A DNA stretch of 64,000 nucleotides from Capillidium heterosporum (GCA_016630905.1 WBMQ01000001.1:682001-746000); one strand, 5' to 3'; positions 44,564-55,968 are shown, counted from the stretch's first letter. The notes: a model not told the origin generated them from the letters alone. Program-made: numbers and translations.

Positions 44564-47500
44564 ATGTCAGACAGAGACGAAGACTTTGAAAACTTTGAGA
44601 ATGGATTGTTCTCAGATGATGAAGTTCAAGATGAGCAGCTAGATAATGAAATCACTGAGCTACCAGATAATGAAGAATTCACAAACCAACCCCAACCTCA
44701 CCAGAATGACGAACAAGCGATATTCGAAGACGAGGATGATGATGGGTATGGGCCAGCTCTCCCTGGAGATTCAGGTGATGAATACGAGGAGTTGATTGAG
44801 GAACTGGATGAAGGCACAGGGAACGATTGGAATGCCGGCTTAGGTTTGCGCCGTAGCAATGTTTCATTCATCTCTTTCGCTAACGACCAGATTGGCGAAA
44901 ATGAGTTTCACCGTGGGTACAACAGTCAGTTCCCGGCTGGTTCGCCTGAAAACAGTGAAGTTGATAAGGATGATCTGACGCAAGAAGACTGTTGGACGAT
45001 CATCACCTCATTCTTTGCCGAAAAGGGTCTTGTACGTCAGCAGCTTGACTCTTTCGACGAATTTGTTCAAAATACCATCCAAAGGATCGTCGATGCTAAC
45101 CCACCAATTATTCTGCAAACCAGCATTGTCAACGATAATACCGATACCGAATACGTCAAGTGGTTTAAGATTGCTTTTACTAATGTTAAACTTTCCAATT
45201 CTTGCAACCAAGAAGCGGATGGTGTATCTCTTTCTGTTGATCCCCATGAATCCCGTCTGCGTAATCTCACGTACTCTGCACCTCTCTTTGCTGATATGAA
45301 AAAGACAATTCTCATTGGGGATCGTAATGACGAGACTAATATCAACATTAAGAATCCCAACGACCTCAACCTTCAAGAAGATCCTTACGCCACTCAAGAG
45401 CCCAATGTGAACGTCCGACTTGGGATGGTCCCTATTATGGTGCGGTCCAAATACTGTCTACTCAGCAGACATGCTGAAGGAGAGTTCTACAAGGCCCAGG
45501 AATGCAGCTTCGACCAAGGCGGTTATTTCATCGTCAACGGTTCCGAAAAGGTTTTGATTGCCCAAGAAAGGATGGCTGCCAACCAAGTATATGTCTTTAA
45601 GAAAACTATGCCCAGCAAATATTCGTACACTTGCGAAATCCGCTCCATGGCCATTGACGGGTTCAAGAAGCCTACCGCTTTAATGTTGAAGCTGCTGGCT
45701 AAAACTTCGGATAAAGACATTTCAGGACAAGCTGTCCACTGTCAGCTGCCCTATGTCAAAACCGACATTCCAGTTATCTGTCTTTTCCGTGCACTGGGTG
45801 TAGAAGATGACAAAACTATTGTAGATTTTGTTACTACTGATCTAACTGATGTAGCCATGATGGATCTCCTTAGACCATGCTTAGACGAAGGTGTATCATT
45901 CCCAACTGCCCAGACTTCTCTAATCTATATCGGGCGTCGTGGTGTAACTCAGTCCACTCTCTCTAACAAAGCCGAAAGTTATGGTACCAATATTCTTAAC
46001 ACCGAACTTTTCCCCCATATCTCTGCCGTCTCTCGTATCTTTGAGCGTAAGGCTAGATTCCTGGGTTATATGTTGCACCGTTTGTTCCTAGCTGCTCTGG
46101 AAAGGAGAGAGCTCGATGACCGTGATCACTACGGCAAGAAGCGTTTGGATTTGGCTGGTCCTTTGCTGGCTGGGTTGTTCAAGACGCTTTTCGGGAAGCT
46201 TACCAAAGATATCACCCGTTATCTGCAAAAAGTGTATCGATAGTAAGCGTGAATTCAAGCTGTCCTTGGCTGTTAAATCAACTATCATCACCAACGGGTT
46301 GAGATACTCGTTGGCAACTGGAAATTGGGGTGATCAAGCCAAGGCCATGTCATCTAAAGCCGGTGTATCCCAAGTACTTAACCGTTACACCTTTGCTTCA
46401 ACGCTCTCCCATCTGCGTCGTTGTAACACTCCTATTGGTAGGGACGGTAAGATTGCTAAGCCACGTCAATTACACAACACTCACTGGGGTATGGTATGCC
46501 CAGCAGAAACTCCCGAAGGTCAAGCCTGTGGTCTAGTCAAGAACCTGGCTCTTATGTCGTACATTACGGTAGGTACCGACGCCAGACCGGTCATTTCGTA
46601 CATCCAAGAGCATATAATCGACCCTAAAGCGGTTCGCAACAAACAGGACAAGTATTATGACGAGCATCCAACCAAAGTGTTTGTCGATGGCGCTTTGATT
46701 GGCCATGAAGCGTTTCCTCTTCAGCTGGTATATAACCTGAAACGTCTTCGCCGTAACTTCGATCTGAGTCCCGAGATCAGTATCGTGCGCGATATCCGTG
46801 AGCGAGAGATTCGTATATACACTGATGCCGGACGTGTCACCCGGCCACTCTTCGTCGTACGCAACAGTGAGCCGTTGTTGAAGAAGCGTCACATCCAGTA
46901 CCTCAAGGACCGACGCAGCAACACCGAACCCAACTATGGTTTCAAGAATCTGATCGAGAACGGTCTGCTCGAATATGTAGGTGCCGAGGAAGAGGAATCG
47001 ACATTGATATGCCTCTCGCTGGAAGACTTGTACGAGGTCCGTAACCACCAGAAAGGCGTAGCCAACACCGTGCAGAGTGGTATATCCGGCTTACGTATCG
47101 GGCAGAAAGGTAAGGGACTTACCGACGCCAAAGAAGATGTTCAAATACCCCTGAAAGAAGACATGACGGCCACTGTCAAGAAATCCCTGGCCACCTACTC
47201 GACCCACTGGACCCATTGTGAGATCCACCCCAGTATGATCTTGGGTATCTGTGCTTCTATTATCCCCTTCCCTGACCACAATCAATCTCCTCGTAACACC
47301 TACCAGTCTGCTATGGGTAAGCAAGCTATGGGTGTCTACTTGACCAATTTCCACCTGCGTCTGGACACTCTATCCAACATCCTGTACTACCCCCAGAAGC
47401 CACTGGTCTCGACTCGTTCCATGGAGTATCTGCGCTTCCGTGAGCTCCCCGCCGGCCAGAATGCGATCGTGGCCATCATGTGCTACTCCGGCTACAACCA

Positions 47501-48758
47501 GGAAGATTCAGTCATCATGAACCAGTCGTCGATCGATCGTGGTATCTTCCGTTCCCTGTACTTCCGTACTTATATGGATCAGGAAAAGAAGCAAGGCTTG
47601 ACCGAAGTGGAGACCTTTGAAAAGCCTACCCGTGAGACTACTTTGCGCCTGCGCCATGGCACCTATGAGAAATTGGAGGACTGACGGTTTAATTGCCCCC
47701 GGTACGCGTGTATCTGGAGATGACATCATCATCGGTAAGACGGCTCCCGTTCCCAACGATAGTGAGGAACTGGGCCAACGTACCCGCTCCCATACCAAGC
47801 GCGACGCCAGTACCCCCCTCAAGAGTACCGAAACCGGTATTGTGGACCGTGTCATGCTGACTATCAATGCTGAGGGCCTGCGCTTCGCCAAGGTCCGTGT
47901 ACGTTCAACTCGTGTCCCGCAAATGGGCGATAAGTTCGCCTCGCGTCACGGGCAGAAGGGTACAATCGGTATTACTTACCGCCACGAGGACATGCCCTTC
48001 TCTACCGAAGGGATTACGCCTGATCTTATAATCAACCCCCACGCCATTCCGTCGCGTATGACGATCGGGCACATGGTCGAATGTCTTCTAGGTAAGGTCG
48101 GCACCCTAGCTGGTGGCGAAGGTGACGCCACTCCCTTCACCAACGTAACGGTTGACGCAGTCTCGGCTCAGCTGGAGCAGTACGGCTACCAGAAGCGTGG
48201 GTTCGAAGTTATGTACAATGGGTTCACTGGCAAGAAGCTGACGGCCCAGATTTACTTAGGACCTACCTATTACCAGCGCCTCAAGCACATGGTCGATGAC
48301 AAGATCCACTCTAGGGCTCGTGGTCCTCTGCAGATTTTAACGCGTCAGCCGGTCGAAGGTCGTTCCCGTGACGGTGGTTTGCGTTTCGGTGAGATGGAGC
48401 GTGATTGTATGATCTCCCATGGTGTCTCCCACTTCCTCAAGGTAAATATTTTGTATTGTTGTTGATAGATTCTTAACACTATACTCGAATTTTAGGAACG
48501 TCTCTTCGATTCCTCAGATGCTTACCGCGTCCACGTATGTGACATCTGTGGTCTAATGATCATCGCTTCTCTCCAAAAGAACAGCTTCGAATGTCGTGCT
48601 TGCCGTAACCGTACCCAGGTAATTTCCTTTTCTTAATATTGTAATATAAATACCTAACTTTTAACTAGATCTCCCAAGTCCATGTTCCTTATGCTTGTAA
48701 GCTTTTGTTCCAAGAGTTGATGGCTATGAACATCTCTCCACGCCTTATGGTTACGTAA
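44564..48758 (+). CDS. RPB2: RNA polymerase II second-largest subunit, with two +1 frame changes
   Basis: Three exons (44564-48441, 48496-48618, 48669-48758) encode about 1362 aa once two single nucleotides are skipped. The Rpb2 core runs from [20 protein letters not shown] through [96 protein letters not shown] and [11 protein letters not shown]. The C-terminal zinc site is VCDICG...CRACRN. Frame change 1 lies between LQK (46231) and the TAG at 46241. Frame change 2 lies at GAC-TGA-C, 47679-47685, inside the invariant KLEDDGLIAPG. After both, length and phase agree perfectly with the family. About 140 acidic residues precede the usual N-terminus, and about 45 extra residues follow LEDLYEVRN. 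Confidence 0.95.
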
Positions 48759-49324
48759 GCTGTTAAGGGTTTTTGCTGTCATTACACTGCTTTTATACAA
48801 ATAGCTGGGATGGCTATATCTACATTTTTAAAATACGGTATAAAGGTATTCTGCAGTGCTCTAAATAATTTGAATTGTTCTTAAGTTTGCTTTTGTAATT
48901 TTTAGAACTTTTAAATGTATAGGTTTGAGCTATTTAAAGCTGATGCTTTACAGTCGATATAAAATAGCAAACTAATAGTTTGGATATATGTTAGTTACAA
49001 CTTTCCAACTGCTTTATCAAAAACTGATGCTGTTACAAATAAAAATTTCGACATCTGAATTCTATTCTTCAATCAAGTAACTTAGCAAAGCACTGTTATT
49101 TTCCAGATATACATTTAAATAGCAACATCATCTCCATTTAAAAAAGGTAGCTCAATATAAACTATAGTAGAATTGCAAATTGAAAATAAATCATGTACCT
49201 ACATCAAATAATTAAAAAGTTTACTATGTAGCTCAACCTATTCGCCATCAAATTTAAACAATATTTTCAAAGGTTCTAACTTACTTTCCATCTACTCCAA
49301 CGCTACCATATAAATTCTGAAACT
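48759..49324. other. Convergent intergenic region RPB2/STE50
   Basis: AT-rich 3' flanks of both genes, nothing else seen. Confidence 0.65.
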
Positions 49325-50930
49325 TTAAAGGTAGGGGTCATTTGGTAGATTACCAGGCGGGAAGACTAATCCAGCCGAACTGCTGGACAGATTGGGTGCC
49401 GAGTTGGGTGGAGATAGCGAGCTTTGGCTGTTGGCTGGGTTGTTGGTATTGCTCCCTAGAATTTTGGAATCAGCACTACCAACTCGCAGCCCATTACTAC
49501 TGGTGGTGTTGTTGATGCTGTTGACGGTAGTGGTACTGTTAGTATGGGTACTCGAGTTGAACCCCGGAGTAGTAGGTGGGGTGACGGTGCTAGTATTTCC
49601 ACCAGTAGTTGAATTACTGGGTAACCCCGAGTTGATGACAACTTTGCCTTTGGTATTATGTTTCAACACGAAAACTGGGTTCAAATTTAAATCCTTGAGC
49701 TGTTGGTAGATGATGAGTGGCTTTTCGTCCATATCTAGCTTGCGCTCGATGCCGTTGCTTTGAGTGATGTACAAGGAGTAGTGCTGCCACGAGTCCTGGA
49801 TCTTATACTTGCGTAAGGCAGCCGGGATAACTTTGTGGCAGGGGTCATCCAAGCAGATACGGAAGGACTTGTAAGCCTCGTTCTCACGGTACTGCAGCCG
49901 ATGTCCGTACACTTTGATGGCATCGGCTGAGGTGGGGTTCCCACTGTTCATAAGGTCACCGCTAGTTGGCGTGGATTCTTGGGATCGAGTCTATAGAAAT
50001 TAAAAAATTAATAAAGGGGCATTTGGCTTCAAAAAGTTACAGTCGAAGCTGAAAATAGGGGATCAAAGGTGTTGGGTGAACTTGGAGATATTTGATGCCA
50101 GGTGATCGTTCGCTGTCAGTGAAGATTGGTTAGGGTTAGTTCGCTGTTGCATCGTCGCTGAGGACGGTGATGGGCTTCCCTTATTAGAATGGGTCACTAT
50201 AGGTGCTGGTCGGTTTTTTGAGGGTTTAGTTGTCATAAACCCAGCCTTTCAAAAGTTGAATACTATGTTATTATTGTCAAGCATACCATGTTGGGGTTGA
50301 CTTTGGAAGTCCAGCGCATATCGTCCCGAATCTTGGTGACTTCGGAGGTCAACCTACCCACCTCCTGTACCAAATGTTTTATCACCGCATCTATTCGTCA
50401 TTTTAATATGGTTATTCAAAATTGTTGATTACCTCGCTCCTTCAAAGCTGAAATCAACTTTTGGTCCTGCAGTTGGTAACTACCAAAAAGTTCGTCTTGA
50501 TAATTCTAGTTTCAATTTCAATTTAAGTTGATATATTTTTTGTACAACTTACCACTTTGTCATCCTTATTTACTATATTGTAATAAGCTGTATAAGAATA
50601 TCGTCAAAATAAAAACATTTACCAGGTGGTAGATAATCTTCGGTGTAAATGGGTAGTTGATATCTCAGCTTTAACTCGTATATAGCCTTCAACAGTTGGA
50701 TGCGCTTCCCTACTGAAGTCACCGATAGGTCGATTAAACATTCATGGTCCAAATTTATTAATACGTCGCCGGCTACCCCTTCATCTTTAATAAAGCATGA
50801 CAATGTTAAACTTTTAAATTTGTAAACTGTAAAAGGTACCTTTGAAGGACTTTTTAAAGTTATCGAACCCAATCGTACCTAACCAACTGGCAACTTGGTC
50901 GGTATTCCAACTTAAAACTGAATCATCCAT
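49325..50930 (-). CDS. STE50: Ste50-like MAPK adaptor (SAM + Ras-association), one +1 frame change
   Basis: Ste50 tethers the MAPKKK Ste11 through its SAM domain and binds Cdc42 and Opy2 through its RA domain. Seven exons: 50930-50840, 50784-50623, 50587-50553, 50505-50433, 50390-50287, 50245-50041, 49990-49325. The SAM domain opens with WNTDQVASWLGTIGFDNF and contains LINLDHECLIDLSVTSVGKR. A coiled coil follows (HLVQEVGRLTSEVTKIRDDM), then a Ser/Thr/Asn linker. The RA domain holds DAIKVYGHRLQYRENEAYKS and WQHYSLYITQSNGIERKLD. Exon 6 is 205 nt, one nucleotide too many to join exon 7; frame 0 ends at CTT TGA T and the +1 frame continues to the splice site. A 207-nt alternative intron (50197 to 49991) would also close the gene. 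Confidence 0.85.
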
Positions 50931-51769
50931 ACTGCTAAACTACAGAGAAGGGTGGTATTTGATGGTGCTGGCTATTTACTCCAGGTCGTTTGAGATGGTT
51001 TAATAAGGTTGCCAAATTTCTAAATTCGTTTCAATTCCAATCCCGTGTTGCAATTGCAGACTTGATAGTTTGTAATTAATGGATAAAGTATATAGAGTTT
51101 TATTTATAGAACTATGAAGTATTTTGCTTATTGTATCAGTTAATTTCAAACAGTTTGCTAGTTCCTAATAAATTAGTCACCTAAAAGTTTAATCTATTAG
51201 CTTGCTTTTATGCGACTAATTCATTAGTTTTATTAGCTGTAGACCATAGGTACTCGAATACAATATATTGGAGGCTGTCTAGGTTTTGGGATGAGTCGAT
51301 TTAGTATTGGTGAGCTTGAGGAATAGTATACTATCGACGTATTTCGGTACAGGTTTATAGGTTAAAGTTGCACTTTCAAGTATACTTTAGCATACAGTAT
51401 TGTATTAACTCGGAATTAGCCCAGTTTATAATTTTAGACTAGGAATCTATAATACCTATTGGATTTGTTTACAACTATTTGCTTTGGTTATGTATATACT
51501 ATACTTTCAATTAAAGCTATACTGTGATATATACACAAAGTTTTAAAATGCTTAAGCAGCTACTTTAGATATAGCACATCTATGCTTATAACAAATTCAT
51601 CTGTATACAGGACAGCACCAGTTTATAGATTCATCCGATGAATATAGCCAAACCTGTATAAAGTTAAAAATAAATTGAGTGGCAAGGGTATTTCTATTCA
51701 GTAGCTTCCAATTGAGTGTAGCTAAACTTGTCGTTACCAAAATTACTACAGCTACCAAAGTCAGTGGAA

Positions 51770-52045
51770 ATGGCAGTTACCCCAACCTACTTAAAAGTTG
51801 ATGTCGATATCAGTCTGATTGGAAGCGAGCCATCAAAGTAGGAGTAATTGTAAAAGCAATGAAGGTGAGTTGAAGTTTGCTCAATTGAGTTTTTAAGAGC
51901 GTCTCATCACAATGTAGCCATCCTCAATTTTATCGATTGCATCGTAGATTCAGTAGAAACGAATTCCTGCCAGCTGTTCAAGGTGTATAGTATCGAAGGT
52001 AGAACTTGTACTATATTGATTGCCAAGTACAAGGAGGGTAGCTAA
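51770..52045 (+). CDS. Possible small unrecognised gene
   Basis: Coding-like segments occur between ATG 51770 (MAVTPTYLKVDVDISLIG) and TAA 52043. The last 40 codons (NVAILNFIDCIVDSVETNSC then QLFKVYSIEGRTCTILIAKY) read well, but the link to the first part needs a short intron or a frame change that I could not fix with certainty. No family is recognised. The remaining spacer of 50931-52283 looks non-coding. Confidence 0.3.
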
Positions 52046-52283
52046 AATCATCCATAGTAACTAAGAGCGACAAATACTGTTAAGGTTCCAGAAAAGGCAA
52101 TTCGTGCCAACAGCTTATAATAAAATGTACTTATCACTTGAATGCATCGAAAAAGTTTTGGTCTCAAATTTGAAGATTCCAGCTTTATAAGCTTTGCTTC
52201 AAAAGCTACAAAGATCAATCAATCCTCTTCAGCACTCCAAAACCGCCACTATAGAACAATAGATTAAACTAGACTTGGTAGAT

Positions 52284-53656
52284 ATGATAGAAGAGCTCTA
52301 TTCAACCTTGACCACCAACCCCTACTTTTCAGCCGGTTTCGGTCTAGTAGGTATAGGTGCATTGTTAACCGGGGTACGTAAAGGCACTTTAGTAAGTCTC
52401 CAACTGCTACGTCGACAACTTTTAGTGACTTTGGAACTTAACAGCAAGGACAAGTCGTACGCATGGTTCTTGACCTGGTTATCCAAACAGAAGTCGGTCA
52501 AAAGCCAACAGTTGGCTGTCAACACTCTATTCAAGCAGCATGACAACGGTACCGTCAGTGCCAATTTCAACTTGGTGGCTGGTCCCGGTAAACATTTCTT
52601 CAAGTACGGCAATGCTTGGTTTCAGGTAAATTGCTTTCCTATATTATTTTTTTACAGTTTTTTAAAAAGGTAGAGCGACAACGTGAAGGTAAGATGATGG
52701 ACTTGACGACTGGGTTACCATTCGAAACCTGTACCTTGACTACCCTGTCTCGAGATAGATATTTGTTAAGTGAACTTCTATCGAAAGCACGTGAAGAAGC
52801 TTTACAACAACAAGTAGGTAAGACGGTTATATTTACTAGTTATGGGCCTAGACTGGCGTCCATTTGGGTCCCCGAGGAAACCTAAATTGCTGCAGTCGGT
52901 TATCTTGAAGGAAAATCAGAGCCAGCGTATAGTTAAAGATGTCAAAGAGTTTTTGAATAATGGCGAATGGTATCATAAACGAGGTAATTATATACTTTTA
53001 ACAATACTGTTTAAATTTTATAATTTTTTGAAAAATTAGGTATACCATATAGAAGAGGATACTTGTTGCATGGCCCTCCCGGCTCGGGGAAGTCGAGCTT
53101 CATCCAAGCCCTAGCTGGAGATCTAGGTTATAACATCTGTATATTAAACTTAAGTGAACGGGGGTTGACCGACGATCGACTCAATCACTTACTTACCGTT
53201 ATACCGGAACGCTCCATCTTACTTTTAGAAGATATCGACGCCGCATTTACCAAACGTAAACAGACCGATCAACAAGGGTACTTTTTAGGTTATATTTTTT
53301 GCTAATTTTTAATCCAAAGGTTCCAATCCATGGTCACTTTCAGTGGTCTACTCAACGCCTTAGATGGAGTAGCAGCTGCTGAAGAACGTATCATCTTTAT
53401 GACTACTAACCACCTGGAACAGTTGGATCCTGCTTTGATTCGACCGGGTCGCGTCGATCTGAAGGAACTTTTGGACGATGTCGATGCCTACCAGATTAGA
53501 AACCTGTTCCTAAGGTTTTACGAGGGGCAAGACGAGTTGGCCGATAGATTTGTGGAAAAAGTCAAGGGAGGTAAGGTCTCGGCTGCTAGTTTACAAGGCC
53601 ATTTCGTCTACTTCAAGGATAGTCCTAAGGATGCAGTGGAGAGTTGGAGGTGTTAG
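52284..53656 (+). CDS. BCS1: Mitochondrial AAA chaperone Bcs1, with one +1 frame change
   Basis: Bcs1 is an inner-membrane AAA protein that inserts the Rieske Fe-S protein into complex III. Four exons (52284-52625, 52670-52983, 53040-53277, 53320-53656) encode 409 aa once one nucleotide is skipped; the ATG at 52284 is preferred over an upstream TTG. N-terminal part: [19 protein letters not shown] (membrane segment) and [16 protein letters not shown]. Then [11 protein letters not shown] joins [11 protein letters not shown] only by skipping A52850 (CCT A GAC TGG). AAA domain: [20 protein letters not shown] (Walker A), LLLEDIDAA (Walker B), [34 protein letters not shown]-terminal [12 protein letters not shown]. 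All other exon phases agree, so the extra base is real in this sequence. Confidence 0.93.
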
Positions 53657-53883
53657 GCGAGGTTGGAAAAAAAGTTTATAGAGCGTAATAAATGGATTCT
53701 CTTTAAGCTTTGTTGTAAGTTGAAGGTGCTAAGTAAAGGTCGTTGCTAACTGTTGCTATTATAAGTCAAAAGAAAAGTGTATGTATTTAAAAAGGTTAAG
53801 TGCTTCACTACCACTTATAAATTTCCAAGTATATAAAAACCACAGATGTTATTATTACATTTAAACTCACATTTATTAGTTAG

Positions 53884-55968
53884 CTAACAGAAAGTTTGAT
53901 TTGGCCAGTAATCCAGTACTGGCAGTTTATCCAGAACCAATAGCCCAATCAAAGTAGCTAAAATGTTGCCAAAATCTAGTCCTGCCGATAGTAAATAATT
54001 ATAGTTGGACCACCAACTAGGGTACTTGTAGTATAGATAGTAGTTGAAGACCCAGTTGATGAGGTACCAGTTGAAGAACTGGAAGGGCAAAGCGGGAGGT
54101 ACCAAAGTGATACTCAGTAGCAGCAGAGGTAGGTTGATGAGTTGGAGTAGCTTGAACCTTTTGAATTTCAACTTGATGTAATGTAAAGGTAGTGGTACCA
54201 TCAAGCCTATCATCAAGGTGATAAATAACAGGTACCGTAGACTTAAAACGGAGTCGCCGATGAAAACTTGACCAATATCCAACTTGGAAAACTTGACGGC
54301 AACCTGGTACCACGTACTTATAAAATAGCATTTACCTTCATCTCCACTACATATGCCGGAATCCTTCAAGATCAACATGTAGGTTGTTGTTGTCGAAGTT
54401 ACGGAGGCGATGATGCTACCCAAGAGTAAAGCTATAAATGTACACTTGGGAGGAATTTTGGTGTAGATGCCCAACTTGAGGCAGAAGCAGAACTGGCAAA
54501 CCTGGTAGCCGACGTCGGTAACTAAGGTTTTAAAGCACATGGTACCTATCACCTTGTCGTTCAACAAATTGTTGGATAGGATCTCGGCGACTGTCTGGAT
54601 GGGTAATAGTTGGGAGGTAGTAGCATACAGTAAAATGTTGGGGATGTAGAAGACCAGGGATACGACTATTGTCAAAAGAGTTAGGTACCAATTCATTTCC
54701 AGTTTTTCTACGTTGAGCTCGAACGTCACCACTGACAATATTAAACCAGTCGTTAGTAGCAATAGGAGCCAGATGGTAGGGATCCGGCAGTACCTCCGCA
54801 TTAAACTTAGGTGTACATCCATATGCTTCGTGCCGTCTTTCCCTTTGGATTTGAAGAACTGGTCGGATAGATTCAACAGTCCCGTAGTCACCATCGTACC
54901 CACTGCGAAGAAAGTCAAGCTCAGCTGGACAAAATTAAACAAGTTGAAGTTGGCATCTACCTCGTAGAACTTTAGATTCAATAAGTTGCCATCAATTAGA
55001 TAGTAGAGTAGTGGTAGGAACATCCAAAATATGATCAGGAAACCAAAGAAGAGCTGGGTAGCTGCGTAGTTGGGAGTTATCATGGGAGAGTTTAGGACAG
55101 AGGTGATGGTCGTCCAACTGAAACTTAACGTAAACCAGCCCAAGTTGTTGGGAGACCCTAGCATCTGGATGGCAGCGTTGCTCTTGTTGAACAAGCATAG
55201 CAGCGGCAACACGTTCAGCAACTTGAACAAATAGTTGGGTAAAAAGTAGTAGACCATACTCACCAAACTAACTAGAGCTAAGAACCGGTACCTGTAATAG
55301 AACAATTGCTTTGTCAGTTGAAACCCGTTTAAAGTGCGCAAAATGGCAACCGTTACCAAGGTAGTAGGCCAGTACAACTTGGAAGGTTCGACTAGTAGCT
55401 GGTAGCAAAGGCCAGCTAAGCTTAGACCTAATGCCGGTATCGAAAAACTTATTAGAATTGCTGCCCCCAAACTTAAACTTGAAATGTCATTCAACCACAA
55501 GTTGGATAGCGTTAAACTTATATAGGGCCACAAATTGGAAGGTAAGACCATCATCGTTATTAGGACATGCTCTTTGAAGTGGAATTTGCAATCATTTATG
55601 ACAAGTCGTTTACCGAACAAGTTGATACTTCGAGGTAAGATGAGGCTAACCAGGTGCCCTATTGGATAGACGATTATCATCGTTATAATCTGGTTGATGG
55701 AGATGGGTAAGTTGGTGAAGAAGAGCAGCTGGTTGGTCAAGCTGGTTAAGATAGCTAATGGTATGCCGATCAATAATGCCTTAAAACTTAAGGTGGGAGC
55801 TTCTACATCGTCAAGGCTGGGCACAGTTTTGGATACTAAGCTTAGGTTGGAGCAGTTGGTTGCAGTTTTGGAATGCTTGGTCGTCGATGGTGGTGGACCT
55901 GAGAAGGATATGGGACGGTACCTCAACTCCAAAGCTTCGGTTTCATGATGGGGGTGGGAACTCGACAT
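53884..55968 (-). CDS. OPT-family oligopeptide/metal-chelate transporter
   Basis: Intronless, 694 aa, with many hydrophobic segments (about 14-16). OPT family members are proton-coupled importers of tetra/pentapeptides, glutathione or siderophore-metal complexes in fungi. Family-like segments are SLTNQLLFFTNLPISINQII, IPALGLSLAGLCYQLLVEPS, WPTTLVTVAILRTLNGF and the C-terminal WYLINWVFNYYLYYKYPSWW followed by NYNYLLSAGLDFG. The N-terminus of about 60 residues is hydrophilic (ETEALELRYRPISFSGPPPS) and cytosolic. The substrate cannot be predicted. The gene converges on BCS1 with 227 bp between stop codons. Confidence 0.9.
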   Translation of the reverse strand: MSSSHPHHETEALELRYRPISFSGPPPSTTKHSKTATNCSNLSLVSKTVPSLDDVEAPTLSFKALLIGIPLAILTSLTNQLLFFTNLPISINQIITMIIVYPIGHLVSLILPRSINLFGKRLVINDCKFHFKEHVLITMMVLPSNLWPYISLTLSNLWLNDISSLSLGAAILISFSIPALGLSLAGLCYQLLVEPSKLYWPTTLVTVAILRTLNGFQLTKQLFYYRYRFLALVSLVSMVYYFLPNYLFKLLNVLPLLCLFNKSNAAIQMLGSPNNLGWFTLSFSWTTITSVLNSPMITPNYAATQLFFGFLIIFWMFLPLLYYLIDGNLLNLKFYEVDANFNLFNFVQLSLTFFAVGTMVTTGLLNLSDQFFKSKGKDGTKHMDVHLSLMRRYCRIPTIWLLLLLTTGLILSVVTFELNVEKLEMNWYLTLLTIVVSLVFYIPNILLYATTSQLLPIQTVAEILSNNLLNDKVIGTMCFKTLVTDVGYQVCQFCFCLKLGIYTKIPPKCTFIALLLGSIIASVTSTTTTYMLILKDSGICSGDEGKCYFISTWYQVAVKFSKLDIGQVFIGDSVLSLRYLLFITLMIGLMVPLPLHYIKLKFKRFKLLQLINLPLLLLSITLVPPALPFQFFNWYLINWVFNYYLYYKYPSWWSNYNYLLSAGLDFGNILATLIGLLVLDKLPVLDYWPNQTFC

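Noticed and set aside
46232-46247. A 16-nt 'intron' (gtgtatcgatagtaag) that would restore the RPB2 frame
   Set aside because: It is far below the shortest supported introns here (34 nt) and would delete five residues that are present in other Rpb2 proteins.
46533-47048. Long ORFs antisense to RPB2
   Set aside because: They lie opposite a conserved coding region and have no features of their own.
52817-52838. A 22-nt intron with a good donor in BCS1
   Set aside because: It would remove [10 protein letters not shown], a conserved segment, so the DNA must be coding.
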